Below, in pieces: positions 6,392-13,306 of a stretch of DNA of 13,324 nt. How positions within the stretch are numbered: position 1 is the first letter of the stretch; the number at the start of each line of letters is the position of its first letter. Location: the NCBI GenBank assembly GCA_030539595.1, contig JAUNXW010000032.1, forward strand, positions 1 through 13,324, in the 5' to 3' direction. Under the pieces are notes generated by a model that worked only from the letters and a program-made list of their open reading frames with translations, did no database searches and was not told where the DNA came from. This DNA is from Methanocorpusculum sp. (GTDB lineage Archaea; Halobacteriota; Methanomicrobia; Methanomicrobiales; Methanocorpusculaceae). A program made the position numbers and the translations under genes.

Positions 6392-9040
6392 TTATTTTTT
6401 CTTCTTTACAATACCCACAGGCTTGACATCATTATCAATCTCAACTTCAGTCCCGATTAAATAAGCATTCATTCTGTCAATTGCCTCACGGTTGTGAGTA
6501 TCATAAGCCGCCGCCTTCTGATAGCACGTGTAAGCCGTATCTTTGTCGCCGCGCAAATCGTAAACCTTGCCGAGCTCCGTAAGAGCCTTGGAATCTCTCG
6601 GTCTGGTCTCAAGATGGGCTGAAAGAATCTTCAAAGCGTCATCATATTTTCCCGCACGGCGCAAATCAATGCCGTTTTCAACCGCATCCCATTCATTAGC
6701 CGAGCGCCTCTTAGGCGGCGGAATAAATTTATTTGCCTCCTGTTTTTTGCGCTCGATTCTCTCCTCCATCTCCTTTGTCGCACGCTTCGGCTTCTTCTCT
6801 TCGGCTTCATCCGAAATTCTCTCGCGGTAAAGTCTCATACCGCTTCCCTTACCGGCTTCGGCTCTGCGCTTTTTATCGTGCTCGTGTTTCGTCTCCGCGT
6901 TATCCGCTTTCTTCTTTGCAACCCACGCGGGCTCGGATTTCTGCGGTGCACGATTATCCTTAATCCACTCAACCTCCTTCTTCTCGTTCGACTTTCTGTC
7001 AGCCCTGCGCTTTTCTTTATCGCGCTCCTCCTCCTGACAGGAAAGCTCGGCGACAATCTCAAGCGGGTCATCCATAAGCCTGACAAGTTTGTCGATTTCA
7101 AGAAGTCTCTCCATTCCGATAAAATGCTCTGCCATAACTTTTCCGAGCTCTGAAAGTTCGAGAACTCCCCCTCTTTTAACAACAAGTCTGTGTCTTTGGA
7201 GTTCGGCAAGCGGGTCGTCTCCTTCACCTACCATTGCCTGACCGATGGAATAAATATCTGCCTCGCGACCTCTTGCGACAACAGAGTTTGCGGCAAATTC
7301 TTCCGAAGTCTCTTCAATTTCATAAACAGGAGCGACCTCTTCCATCTCTCCTTTGAGAAGCTGAATTGCAACTTCTTCTTCGGTGAGTTTTGTGTCGCGG
7401 GAATAGCAAGCTCCGGGCTCTGCAAGAATTACAACTCTGCCTATATCGTGGTAGTCAGGTCTTCCGGCACGCCCCATCATCTGATAAAATTCCTGAACGG
7501 TGAGCCAGTTAATTCCCATCGCAAGAGCGTCAAAGATTACCTGACTTGCAGGAAAATCAACACCAGCAGCAAGAGCGGCTGTTGTTACAACGCAGGCGAG
7601 TTTTCCTTCCTCGAACTGTTTTTCAACAGCGCGTCTCTCCTGCGAAGTAAGACCCGCGTGATACGGCGCGGCTGTTTTTCCTATAGCTTCTGCAATAGTA
7701 TGACATCTGCTTCTGGCGTTTGTGAAAACTATTGTCTGACCTTTGAATCCTTTTGAAGAAACCTTGTTGAATTCTTCAAACACGAGTTTTTTAATACTCG
7801 GAATTTTAGCATCCTTTTCAGTGAAAATCAGATGACGTTCAAGCGCAACAGGTCTGTCGGCGTAAGAAACAAGCGCAGCCCCAAGTTTTTTTGCGAGAAG
7901 ATGAGGCGAGCCTATTGTTGCCGAAAGATATAGGAACTGAGCTTTGGGTGCGATGTATTTCAGCCTCGCAATAAGTCCGTCGAGCCTGTGTCCTCTGTCA
8001 GGGTCTTCAAGCATCTGGACTTCATCAATTACAACAGTCCCTATATTTTTCAGATTGTTTCCCTTGCGCAAAAGATTATCTACTCCTTCATAAGTTCCTA
8101 CAACAATTCCTCCGCCGCTTCCGCGGTTTCCGACAGGGCGCGTTTCAGGCAGATTCACACGCGAAACTCCTGTCATAATCGAAGTCTGGGTTATACTTTC
8201 GTATCTTTCGCTGAAACGGTCATATTTCTGATTGGCTAAAGCAACAAGCGGTACAAGGAAAAGCATTCTCCCGCGTTTTTCAATGTAGTTTTTCAGACCC
8301 GCCATTTCTCCGATAAAGGTTTTTCCGGAAGCTGTTGCAGCAACGATAAGCAAATCCTTGCCGAACAAAAGTCCTGATTCAACAGCTCTTTGCTGAGCAG
8401 GCATAAGAGTTTCGACACCGCAGATATCTACAAATTTTCTCGGAAGCGGAAGATTTTCTATTCTCTCTGTCGGCATCTGCTCGTGAGCCTCAAGGCAGTC
8501 AAACATTGTTTTTTTGGTATCAAGCGAATCGGGCTGGAGAATTGCCATTACCATATCCAAATCGCGATACTCTTCGAGCAGATTTTCTATATGTCCCTGC
8601 GTTCTCTTGCCGAGTTTTTTGATGTGAGCAAATTCACGTCTCAACTCGCGCTTCGCACAGTCAAGACAGACAAATTCAGATCCGCACCTGATTTTAGTCT
8701 CATCGTTAAGGGGCGTGAGCCTGTCTTCAAACATGCAGGTTCTGCACAGAGTTATTTTTTCAAAAGGAATCTGTAGACTTCTTAAAAAATCCTGAAACTC
8801 AGGGAGAGTTTCCGTAACTTTTACAACACCGTTAGCGCGCAGAACTGTAATCAGTTCCTTAGTCGGAGTTTTTTGAAGATGCGCAGTGTTTGGTCTGCGG
8901 ACAAAAAATTCTGATGGACGCATCCCTTTTGAAGTCTGCTCAAGTTCGACAGTTCCAACGTGTTTTATTTTGAAATTTTTGTTATCGTCGCAAAAATATA
9001 ATTTATATCCCTTTTTCCAGGGCTGAACAATTGTAACCAC
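6392..9040 (-). CDS. Zn-finger Ski2-like helicase with C-terminal TPR
   Basis: 882 aa, an ATP-dependent RNA or DNA helicase. In order: a non-helicase N-terminal domain (1-95); a probable zinc ribbon with C99, C102, C119, C125 and C128; a helical linker; then a superfamily 2 core with Q-motif-like QQRAV, Walker A AATASGKT (234-241), motif II DEVQ (339-342), motif III SAT (373-375), TAALAAGVD (487-495) and motif VI QMMGRAGRP (520-528). A winged-helix-like part follows (about 560-665), then a very charged Lys/Glu/Arg-rich region (about 668-775, likely disordered or coiled coil) and TPR-type helices (about 784-860). The core is closest to Ski2/Hel308-like enzymes; I recall the archaeal DUF5814 label for such proteins but could not check. 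GTG start at 9040, taken because it abuts the upstream stop (TAA at 9041-9043) and has GGTGA 7-11 nt before it. Translation is therefore probably coupled to the regulator gene. A T-run follows the stop. Confidence 0.88.
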   Translation of the reverse strand: MVTIVQPWKKGYKLYFCDDNKNFKIKHVGTVELEQTSKGMRPSEFFVRRPNTAHLQKTPTKELITVLRANGVVKVTETLPEFQDFLRSLQIPFEKITLCRTCMFEDRLTPLNDETKIRCGSEFVCLDCAKRELRREFAHIKKLGKRTQGHIENLLEEYRDLDMVMAILQPDSLDTKKTMFDCLEAHEQMPTERIENLPLPRKFVDICGVETLMPAQQRAVESGLLFGKDLLIVAATASGKTFIGEMAGLKNYIEKRGRMLFLVPLVALANQKYDRFSERYESITQTSIMTGVSRVNLPETRPVGNRGSGGGIVVGTYEGVDNLLRKGNNLKNIGTVVIDEVQMLEDPDRGHRLDGLIARLKYIAPKAQFLYLSATIGSPHLLAKKLGAALVSYADRPVALERHLIFTEKDAKIPSIKKLVFEEFNKVSSKGFKGQTIVFTNARSRCHTIAEAIGKTAAPYHAGLTSQERRAVEKQFEEGKLACVVTTAALAAGVDFPASQVIFDALAMGINWLTVQEFYQMMGRAGRPDYHDIGRVVILAEPGACYSRDTKLTEEEVAIQLLKGEMEEVAPVYEIEETSEEFAANSVVARGREADIYSIGQAMVGEGDDPLAELQRHRLVVKRGGVLELSELGKVMAEHFIGMERLLEIDKLVRLMDDPLEIVAELSCQEEERDKEKRRADRKSNEKKEVEWIKDNRAPQKSEPAWVAKKKADNAETKHEHDKKRRAEAGKGSGMRLYRERISDEAEEKKPKRATKEMEERIERKKQEANKFIPPPKRRSANEWDAVENGIDLRRAGKYDDALKILSAHLETRPRDSKALTELGKVYDLRGDKDTAYTCYQKAAAYDTHNREAIDRMNAYLIGTEVEIDNDVKPVGIVKKKK

Positions 9041-9841
9041 TTAGTTTTTCACCAGATCGTGAATATTATACGAAAGACCCGCAGTCTCAAGGCGCTTGAG
9101 GAAGTCCGTAAACTCTTCGTCTACTATGAGAATCAGGCAGTGCATCCCATGGAAAGCAGCTTCTATTGTTCCTTCCCGCGCGCCGAAATACATATCGGGT
9201 TTGATTCCCGCGTTCTTTATAGCCAGATAAGATTCAAGACCGACTGCTGCAACAAGCTCTGTGGATTTTATCATTTCAAGAAGTTTAGGAATTGAAATCA
9301 TCTTCGACCCGCCTTTTTCAATTCTCGGAACTTTGACAACCTCTATTTTTCCTTCTGTGTGGTCAATTATTCCCGCAAGTCTTGCAACTCCTACGTCGTC
9401 GCCGGCGCCCGCATCCGCTGCTACCATACCCATAGCAGACTGAGGCTGTTTGCCTGCGTAAAGCCAGCCGCCTTTCATGTAAACTCCAACCGCGTCGCCC
9501 TTCTTTAAATCGCAGTCCGCAATAGCAGCCCACGTAACAATCTGGTGGATAATGTCGCGCCTTACGTGACGCGCGTAAGTTTCAAGCAGCTCGGCATTGT
9601 TTAAAATCCATTCAACACCTTTGTGAGTTACGTAGTAGCGCCCGCGGCCTTCTGCGCTGATAAAACCGTCGTCTGCCAAATCACGAACGTATTCGGAAAT
9701 TGCCTGCGGTGTAACGCACAGTTTTTCAGCGATTTCCTGCTGACGAATTGACGGCTGGTGCTCGGCTACTTCGACAAGAACCTGAAATCTTGTGGTCTCA
9801 CGCTTGCTTCTTAAGATGTTGTATAATGGATCTTCCGGCAT
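9041..9841 (-). CDS. Winged-helix regulator with conserved C-terminal domain
   Basis: 266 aa. Residues about 10-75 form a winged helix-turn-helix (IRQQEIAEKLCVTPQAISEY as helix 2 and recognition helix, then a wing around GRGRYYVTHKG). Residues about 76-105 are helical. The C-terminal two thirds hold a Gly-rich beta domain (KKGDAVGVYMKGGWLYAG) and an alpha/beta domain (about 165-260) that looks like a ligand or partner module; I think this is the archaeal DUF7839-type architecture, unverified. Cytoplasmic, with no catalytic motif seen. Start ATG at 9841 has AGGGA 9-14 nt upstream, one of the few good Shine-Dalgarno sites here. Its stop touches the helicase start, so the two proteins are probably made together and may work together. 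It is divergent from hypF, which makes hypF or its own operon candidate targets (inference). Confidence 0.82.
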   Translation of the reverse strand: MPEDPLYNILRSKRETTRFQVLVEVAEHQPSIRQQEIAEKLCVTPQAISEYVRDLADDGFISAEGRGRYYVTHKGVEWILNNAELLETYARHVRRDIIHQIVTWAAIADCDLKKGDAVGVYMKGGWLYAGKQPQSAMGMVAADAGAGDDVGVARLAGIIDHTEGKIEVVKVPRIEKGGSKMISIPKLLEMIKSTELVAAVGLESYLAIKNAGIKPDMYFGAREGTIEAAFHGMHCLILIVDEEFTDFLKRLETAGLSYNIHDLVKN

Positions 9842-9856
9842 GTTATCAAATCCCTA

Positions 9857-9901
9857 AACTTATATTGTCTGTGATTCTATAATCCTTTTTGAGTTGAACT
9901 C
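9857..9901. promoter_or_regulatory. Divergent promoter with 11-bp palindrome before hypF
   Basis: The 60-nt gap holds GATTCTATAATCC (9873-9885), whose TATA-like centre is about 24 nt before the hypF ATG and can also be read on the other strand. AATATAAGTTT lies on the minus strand (9857-9867). The palindrome GAGTTGAACTC (9891-9901) ends on the base before the hypF ATG and would overlap its transcription start, a natural operator position. Confidence 0.45.
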
Positions 9902-12136
9902 ATGCGGTCTGGTAAAATAATTATTCGCGGGATTGTTCAGGGAGTTGGTTTTCGCCCCTTCGTTTACGCCTGCGCGGAAAAATACAATATACGCGGGACA
10001 GTCATAAATCACGGAAGCGAAGTCGAGATTTCAGCATTCGGAGAAAAATTCGAAGAGTTTCGTGAAACTGTCTCCAAAGGTCCGAAGATGTCTGTAATTG
10101 ATTCTGTAGAGGTTGAACCTCTCCATTCGGGAGCGCATGAACCGAAGGACTTCTCAATTCTTCAAAGCAAAGACGGGGCGCGCAGCGGATTTATTCCTTC
10201 AGACATAGCAACCTGTGATAAATGTCTTGAGGATGTGACAAATCCTAAAAGCAGATACTACGGATACTGGGCAACTTCGTGCACAGACTGCGGACCGAGA
10301 TACAGTATAATAAAAGCAGTCCCTTACGACCGCGAAAGAACCGCAATGGAAGAATTTCCGCCGTGTTCTGACTGCACAAAAGATTACGAAAGTCCGCTCA
10401 ACAGAAGACATCACGCACAGACTATAGCCTGCAAATCCTGCGGTCCAAAACTTTCCTTGTTCAAAGGCGACGGAACAAAAATTGAAACGGACGATATAAT
10501 AAAAAAAGCCGCAGAACTTCTTGATGCGGGAAATATTATGGCAGTTCGCGGAGTGGGCGGTTTCCATATCTGCTGTGTTGAAAACACTGCCGCGCGGTTA
10601 AAAAAATTACTGGGACGCTTGAATCAGTCTCTTGCGGTTATGATGAAAGAAGAGTCGCTCGAAGATTTTGTTGTAACTCCAAGCGCAAGCGAACTCGCTC
10701 TTCTGAAAGGTCCTGTTCATCCGATTATGATTTTGGATAAGCTTGATGCTGAGGCGCACTTTGAACTCTCACAGCTTCATAATCTTGGAGTGATGCTTCC
10801 ATACACCGCGCTTCACTATCTGCTGTTTCAAAAATTAAAATCGCCTCTGCTTGTAATGACAAGCGCAAATGCTCCGGGAACACCAATGATTACCGAAACA
10901 AAGGTAATTTTTGAGAAGATGGGAAATACTGTCGATTATGTTCTGACGCATAACCGAGAGATTGTCAACCGCTGTGATGATTCTGTTGTCCGCGACGGAT
11001 ATCTTATCCGTCTCTCGCGAGGTTTTGCGCCTCTTCGAACAAAGTTTGACCTCGGAGCTAAACAAATTTTAGGTGTAGGTCCTGAGCTTAATGCCAACTC
11101 AAGCATTTACAAGGATGGATTTTTAATCACGTCGCCTCACATCGGAAACATAAGAAATCCTCAGACAGTCGCATATCTGGAAGAGACTATAGAAAAACTT
11201 ACAAATCTCACGGGGCTTGTTCCGGAAATTATTGCGCATGACCTTCACCCGCAGTTTTTGAGCACGAGAGCTGCTCACGAGTTAGCTGAAAAATACGATG
11301 CTGTTCTTTGCCCGGTTCAACATCACAGAGCGCACATCGCATCCGTTACAACAGAAAACGTAGTCGGAATTGCAATTGACGGTGTAGGATACGGAGACGA
11401 TGCAACTATTTGGGGCGGAGAAATTTTATCAGGTTCTCCTGAGTTGGGTTACGAAAGAACAGGTCATCTTGAGCCTGTTGTTATGCCCGGAGGAGATTTG
11501 GCAACAAAGTTTCCGGAAAGAATGCTTTACGGAATTCTTCCAAATGAAGATACACTTGTGCTTCTTCAGAGCAGAGGATGGGATGATGTTTCTCTGCGCG
11601 TGCTTTCGCAGACAGTATCAAAAAAGTTCAACTGCCCGGTTACTACTTCGACAGGTCGTGTTTTGGATGCAGCCGCAGCGCTTCTTGGAATCTGCCGTGA
11701 GAGAACTTACGACGGCGAGCCGTCAATGACTCTTGAAGCGTTTGCAGAGCGTGGAGTTGCGCAGCCCGCAGAGATTGTGATTACAAAATCTTCTGACGGC
11801 GCGGATGTATTGTCGACTTCTTCAATTCTGAAAGAAGCCGCGGAAATGATGAACGACGGCTTAAATACTTGCGATATTGCGGCATCTGTTCAGTCTGCCC
11901 TTGCAAAAGGTATTGCTGAGCTTGCGGTTTTATCGGTTCAGCGCACAGGTTTTCAGAAAACCGCGCTTTCTGGAGGTGTTGCAATTAACCGCTCGATTCG
12001 CGAGACTATTATTGAAACTCTTCGCGCGAACGATATCGAGTGTGTAACAAATCCGCGTTATCCTTTCGGAGACGGCTGTATTTCTGCGGGACAGGTGATT
12101 ACTGCGGGAATTTTGTCGAAGTCTGAGAGGCTTTGA
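9902..12136 (+). CDS. hypF: Carbamoyltransferase HypF, [NiFe] hydrogenase maturation
   Basis: Makes the carbamoyl group from carbamoyl phosphate and ATP that HypE turns into the cyanide ligands of the [NiFe] centre. 744 aa, full length. An acylphosphatase-like domain (1-90) has GVGFRPF with R18, and N36. Two zinc fingers follow, each C-x2-C-x18-C-x2-C (C105/C108/C127/C130 and C155/C158/C177/C180). Then a YrdC-like domain (about 195-380) and a Kae1-like carbamoyltransferase domain (about 388-744) with CPVQHHRAH (H474, H475, H478) and SGGVAINR. The start has no Shine-Dalgarno site but a TATA-like box 24 nt upstream, so likely leaderless. Odd points: the YrdC segment reads RGVGGFH and GRLNQSLAVM where I expect KGxGGFH and a Lys-Pro before xAVM, and the expected ELKNT segment reads ELNAN. 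The frame is intact. No hydrogenase or other hyp genes lie in the window. Confidence 0.93.
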   Translation: MRSGKIIIRGIVQGVGFRPFVYACAEKYNIRGTVINHGSEVEISAFGEKFEEFRETVSKGPKMSVIDSVEVEPLHSGAHEPKDFSILQSKDGARSGFIPSDIATCDKCLEDVTNPKSRYYGYWATSCTDCGPRYSIIKAVPYDRERTAMEEFPPCSDCTKDYESPLNRRHHAQTIACKSCGPKLSLFKGDGTKIETDDIIKKAAELLDAGNIMAVRGVGGFHICCVENTAARLKKLLGRLNQSLAVMMKEESLEDFVVTPSASELALLKGPVHPIMILDKLDAEAHFELSQLHNLGVMLPYTALHYLLFQKLKSPLLVMTSANAPGTPMITETKVIFEKMGNTVDYVLTHNREIVNRCDDSVVRDGYLIRLSRGFAPLRTKFDLGAKQILGVGPELNANSSIYKDGFLITSPHIGNIRNPQTVAYLEETIEKLTNLTGLVPEIIAHDLHPQFLSTRAAHELAEKYDAVLCPVQHHRAHIASVTTENVVGIAIDGVGYGDDATIWGGEILSGSPELGYERTGHLEPVVMPGGDLATKFPERMLYGILPNEDTLVLLQSRGWDDVSLRVLSQTVSKKFNCPVTTSTGRVLDAAAALLGICRERTYDGEPSMTLEAFAERGVAQPAEIVITKSSDGADVLSTSSILKEAAEMMNDGLNTCDIAASVQSALAKGIAELAVLSVQRTGFQKTALSGGVAINRSIRETIIETLRANDIECVTNPRYPFGDGCISAGQVITAGILSKSERL

Positions 12137-12142
12137 GCCGGA

Positions 12143-12523
12143 TTAATTTCGATAATATTTATTAGGAGTAAATCCTATGTAGTAAGGCACACAGTGCGAT
12201 GAGGACTCGTGGTCTAGCTGGCTATGACGTCGCCTTGACATGGCGGAGGTCGAGGATTCGAATTCCTCCGGGTCCACTTTATTTTGAACTTCTTTTGACG
12301 AAATAACGCATATTTGAGCCTCGTTTACTATGATATTATCCCCTAAACTCAATCTAACGCTGTTTAGGGCTTTGTTTGCGATTTGGGACACGTTTAAGCC
12401 CGCATTATGCGCATATTCTAATAAATCCTTCCTGATGTAAACAGTAGTGCGAGATTTCAATTCGCTCTGTTTTTGCTTATTTTTCAATTCGCTCATTTTT
12501 CCTTTTCCTTTTTCCACCGACAT
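12143..12523 (-). CDS. Ribbon-helix-helix (CcdA-like) protein running through tRNA-Val
   Basis: 126 aa. A basic N-terminus (Lys/Glu-rich) is followed by an RHH fold: strand SRTTVYI (24-30), helix RKDLLEYAHNAG (31-42), turn and helix LNVSQIANKALNSV (43-56). This pattern resembles CcdA-type antitoxins and small archaeal virus/plasmid repressors. Residues 83-107 (from VDPEEFE) are the antisense reading of tRNA-Val and 108-126 of the tRNA upstream flank, so the natural protein probably ended differently before integration. The part past about residue 82 is likely a by-product of the junction. No CcdB-like toxin is seen beside it. Start at 12523 or at the ATG at 12496 (residue 10, preceded by GGAAAAGGAAAA). 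It diverges from the short ORF at 12588 and could repress that promoter. Confidence 0.7.
   Translation of the reverse strand: MSVEKGKGKMSELKNKQKQSELKSRTTVYIRKDLLEYAHNAGLNVSQIANKALNSVRLSLGDNIIVNEAQICVISSKEVQNKVDPEEFESSTSAMSRRRHSQLDHESSSHCVPYYIGFTPNKYYRN
12152..12177 (+). promoter_or_regulatory. TATA-like box and small hairpin before tRNA-Val
   Basis: ATAATATTTATTA (about 12152-12164) is a good archaeal TATA candidate about 45 nt before the mature tRNA 5' end. It runs into a perfect 5-bp stem TAGGA-GTAAA-TCCTA (12163-12177). The hairpin could instead end the hypF transcript. Confidence 0.35.
12203..12276 (+). tRNA. tRNA-Val (anticodon GAC)
   Basis: A 74-nt cloverleaf. Acceptor GGACTCG pairs with CGGGTCC (two G-U pairs), discriminator A. 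The D-arm has three good pairs (GTC/GAC). Anticodon stem TCGCC/GGCGG carries loop TTGACAT, giving anticodon GAC, read as Val. T-stem is GAGGA/TCCTC with loop TTCGAAT. No intron, no encoded CCA. Its 3' half lies inside the minus-strand RHH reading frame. Confidence 0.93.
12250..12277. other. Putative attachment site at tRNA-Val 3' end
   Basis: Inferred, not proven: the T-arm and acceptor 3' strand of tRNA-Val mark the step from ordinary genes (hypF) to a low-GC stretch with an RHH gene and a phage-type protein, and the RHH frame is fused across the tRNA end. The matching second copy should lie to the right, beyond the window. Confidence 0.4.
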
Positions 12524-12534
12524 AACCTTATGTT

Positions 12535-12586
12535 GTTTTATGTTAAATCGGACGTGTTATTATTCGCGTGATTGGATAATAAACAC
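12535..12586. promoter_or_regulatory. Inverted repeat in the RHH / short-ORF promoter gap
   Basis: GTGTTATTAT (12554-12563) and ATAATAAACAC (12576-12586) are an inverted repeat with one bulged base, ending 2 nt before the ATG at 12588. The left arm doubles as a TATA-like box about 28 nt before that ATG. On the minus strand TTTAACATAAAAC (about 12535-12547) could be the RHH promoter. Its position between divergent genes suggests an operator for the RHH protein. Confidence 0.4.
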
Positions 12587-12587
12587 C

Positions 12588-12653
12588 ATGTTCAAAATAT
12601 ATGGTATGCGGGATTATAAGGGTAATGTTAAAGCCTTCAAAATTAAACTATGA
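12588..12653 (+). CDS. Possible 21-aa ORF coupled to the next gene
   Basis: Reads MFKIYGMRDYKG then NVKAFKIKL and TGA; 21 residues, basic with alternating aromatic and charged positions. Its stop TGA shares ATGA with the start at 12650, the common arrangement for translational coupling. The ATG is about 28 nt after a TATA-like box, so it would be the first codon of a leaderless message. Leader peptide, very small protein, or chance; no family recognised. Confidence 0.35.
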   Translation: MFKIYGMRDYKGNVKAFKIKL

Positions 12654-13231
12654 TACGGTGGAAAATGGATGTAAAGACCTGTGGAGATGAAGGCGTTATT
12701 ATCCGTGTTGATGATGATACACTCGGATATATTATTGATTTAGCCTTAGGCTCTGATTCTGATGAATATACCCCTACAGAATATTTCGACTATACTATAG
12801 CCTATTGGTGTGATAAGATAGAAGCAGTATGCGATTCTGATAAAATTAGTGAGGTATTTTATGATGAAGGCGGATGTCGTTCTTTTGATGTTACAAATCA
12901 CCTCACGAAAGGAGGGGCGTTTATTTTGCATGATTGTATCAAAGGAGTTTCTTATGAGTTGACGCGGGATAAACTTCTGGACGGCATTAAGCGGGCGATA
13001 GAGGAATTGACGGCGGTATATGATTGCGATACTGAAAATATGATTAATGATGAAGTCATTATTCTTGATTCTGAAAAAAATGTTTACCGCTTGGAGAATA
13101 TAGATTATCAATTCGCGGACAATGCGGTTCAATTTGCATTATTTAACAACTTGAATTATAACCATTCATCTGTTCGGACGCACGGAATGATAAGGATTTA
13201 CATCGAAGAATACAGACCATTCACAAACTAA
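12650..13231 (+). CDS. Acidic phage-family hypothetical protein
   Basis: 193 aa, about 38 Asp/Glu against 18 Lys/Arg. Three blocks match, from memory, a hypothetical protein family widespread in bacterial (chiefly Firmicutes) phages: an N-terminal helix and YW motif (YIIDLAL about 27-33, TIAYWCDKIEAV about 49-60); a middle block GGAFILHDCIKGVSYELTRD (88-107) followed by KLLDGIKRAIEE; and a C-terminal IDYQFADNAVQFALFNNLNY (151-170) corresponding to the ADxIVQxALFGxxVYG part. No enzymatic motif is known to me, and the six Cys are scattered. Function unknown; such genes sit among phage accessory or replication genes. The start is either 12650 (ATGA overlap with the 21-aa ORF) or the ATG at 12665, which has GGTGG three bases before it. 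The GC content is visibly lower than in hypF, in keeping with foreign origin. Confidence 0.7.
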   Translation: MIRWKMDVKTCGDEGVIIRVDDDTLGYIIDLALGSDSDEYTPTEYFDYTIAYWCDKIEAVCDSDKISEVFYDEGGCRSFDVTNHLTKGGAFILHDCIKGVSYELTRDKLLDGIKRAIEELTAVYDCDTENMINDEVIILDSEKNVYRLENIDYQFADNAVQFALFNNLNYNHSSVRTHGMIRIYIEEYRPFTN

Positions 13232-13243
13232 AACCCACAACTA

Positions 13244-13265
13244 TTTTTTTTGTTTCTCTCTCTCT
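13244..13265 (+). terminator. T- and CT-rich terminator-like tract
   Basis: Thirteen bases after the phage-type gene an eight-T run (13244-13251) is followed by TTTCTCTCTCTCT. Archaeal transcription often ends at such T-rich tracts without a hairpin. Confidence 0.45.
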
Positions 13266-13285
13266 GTTTCGTTGTTTAGATTTTA

Positions 13286-13306
13286 GTTAGAATCTGGTTA
13301 GAATCT
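13286..13306. repeat. Tandem GTTAGAATCT repeat, 11-bp period
   Basis: GTTAGAATCT at 13286-13295 and again at 13297-13306, one base apart, so the copies face the same side of the helix. AGATT just before (about 13278-13282) adds a partial inverted match. It could be a regulator site for a gene beyond the edge (TATATA lies at 13318-13323) or iteron-like. Only two copies are visible. Confidence 0.4.

Noticed and set aside
7190..7756. 188-codon open frame on the plus strand
   Set aside because: Lies wholly antisense to the helicase core, whose motifs are intact. Composition of the frame is not protein-like.
9902..12136. hypF as a decaying pseudogene because of changed conserved residues
   Set aside because: Full length, uninterrupted, with both zinc fingers, the acylphosphatase site and the HHxAH metal site intact.
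12143..12523. Complete CcdA/CcdB toxin-antitoxin pair
   Set aside because: Only the RHH side is visible; no toxin-like gene adjoins it, so a full TA system is not claimed.
12447..12587. Upstream extension of the 21-aa ORF to a 68-codon frame
   Set aside because: The first part is antisense to the RHH coding region and lies upstream of the likely promoter. Only the part from 12588 is plausible.
12650..13231. Acidic DNA-mimic anti-restriction protein
   Set aside because: The high Asp/Glu content fits, but the block pattern of a phage hypothetical family explains the protein better, and acidity alone is weak evidence.
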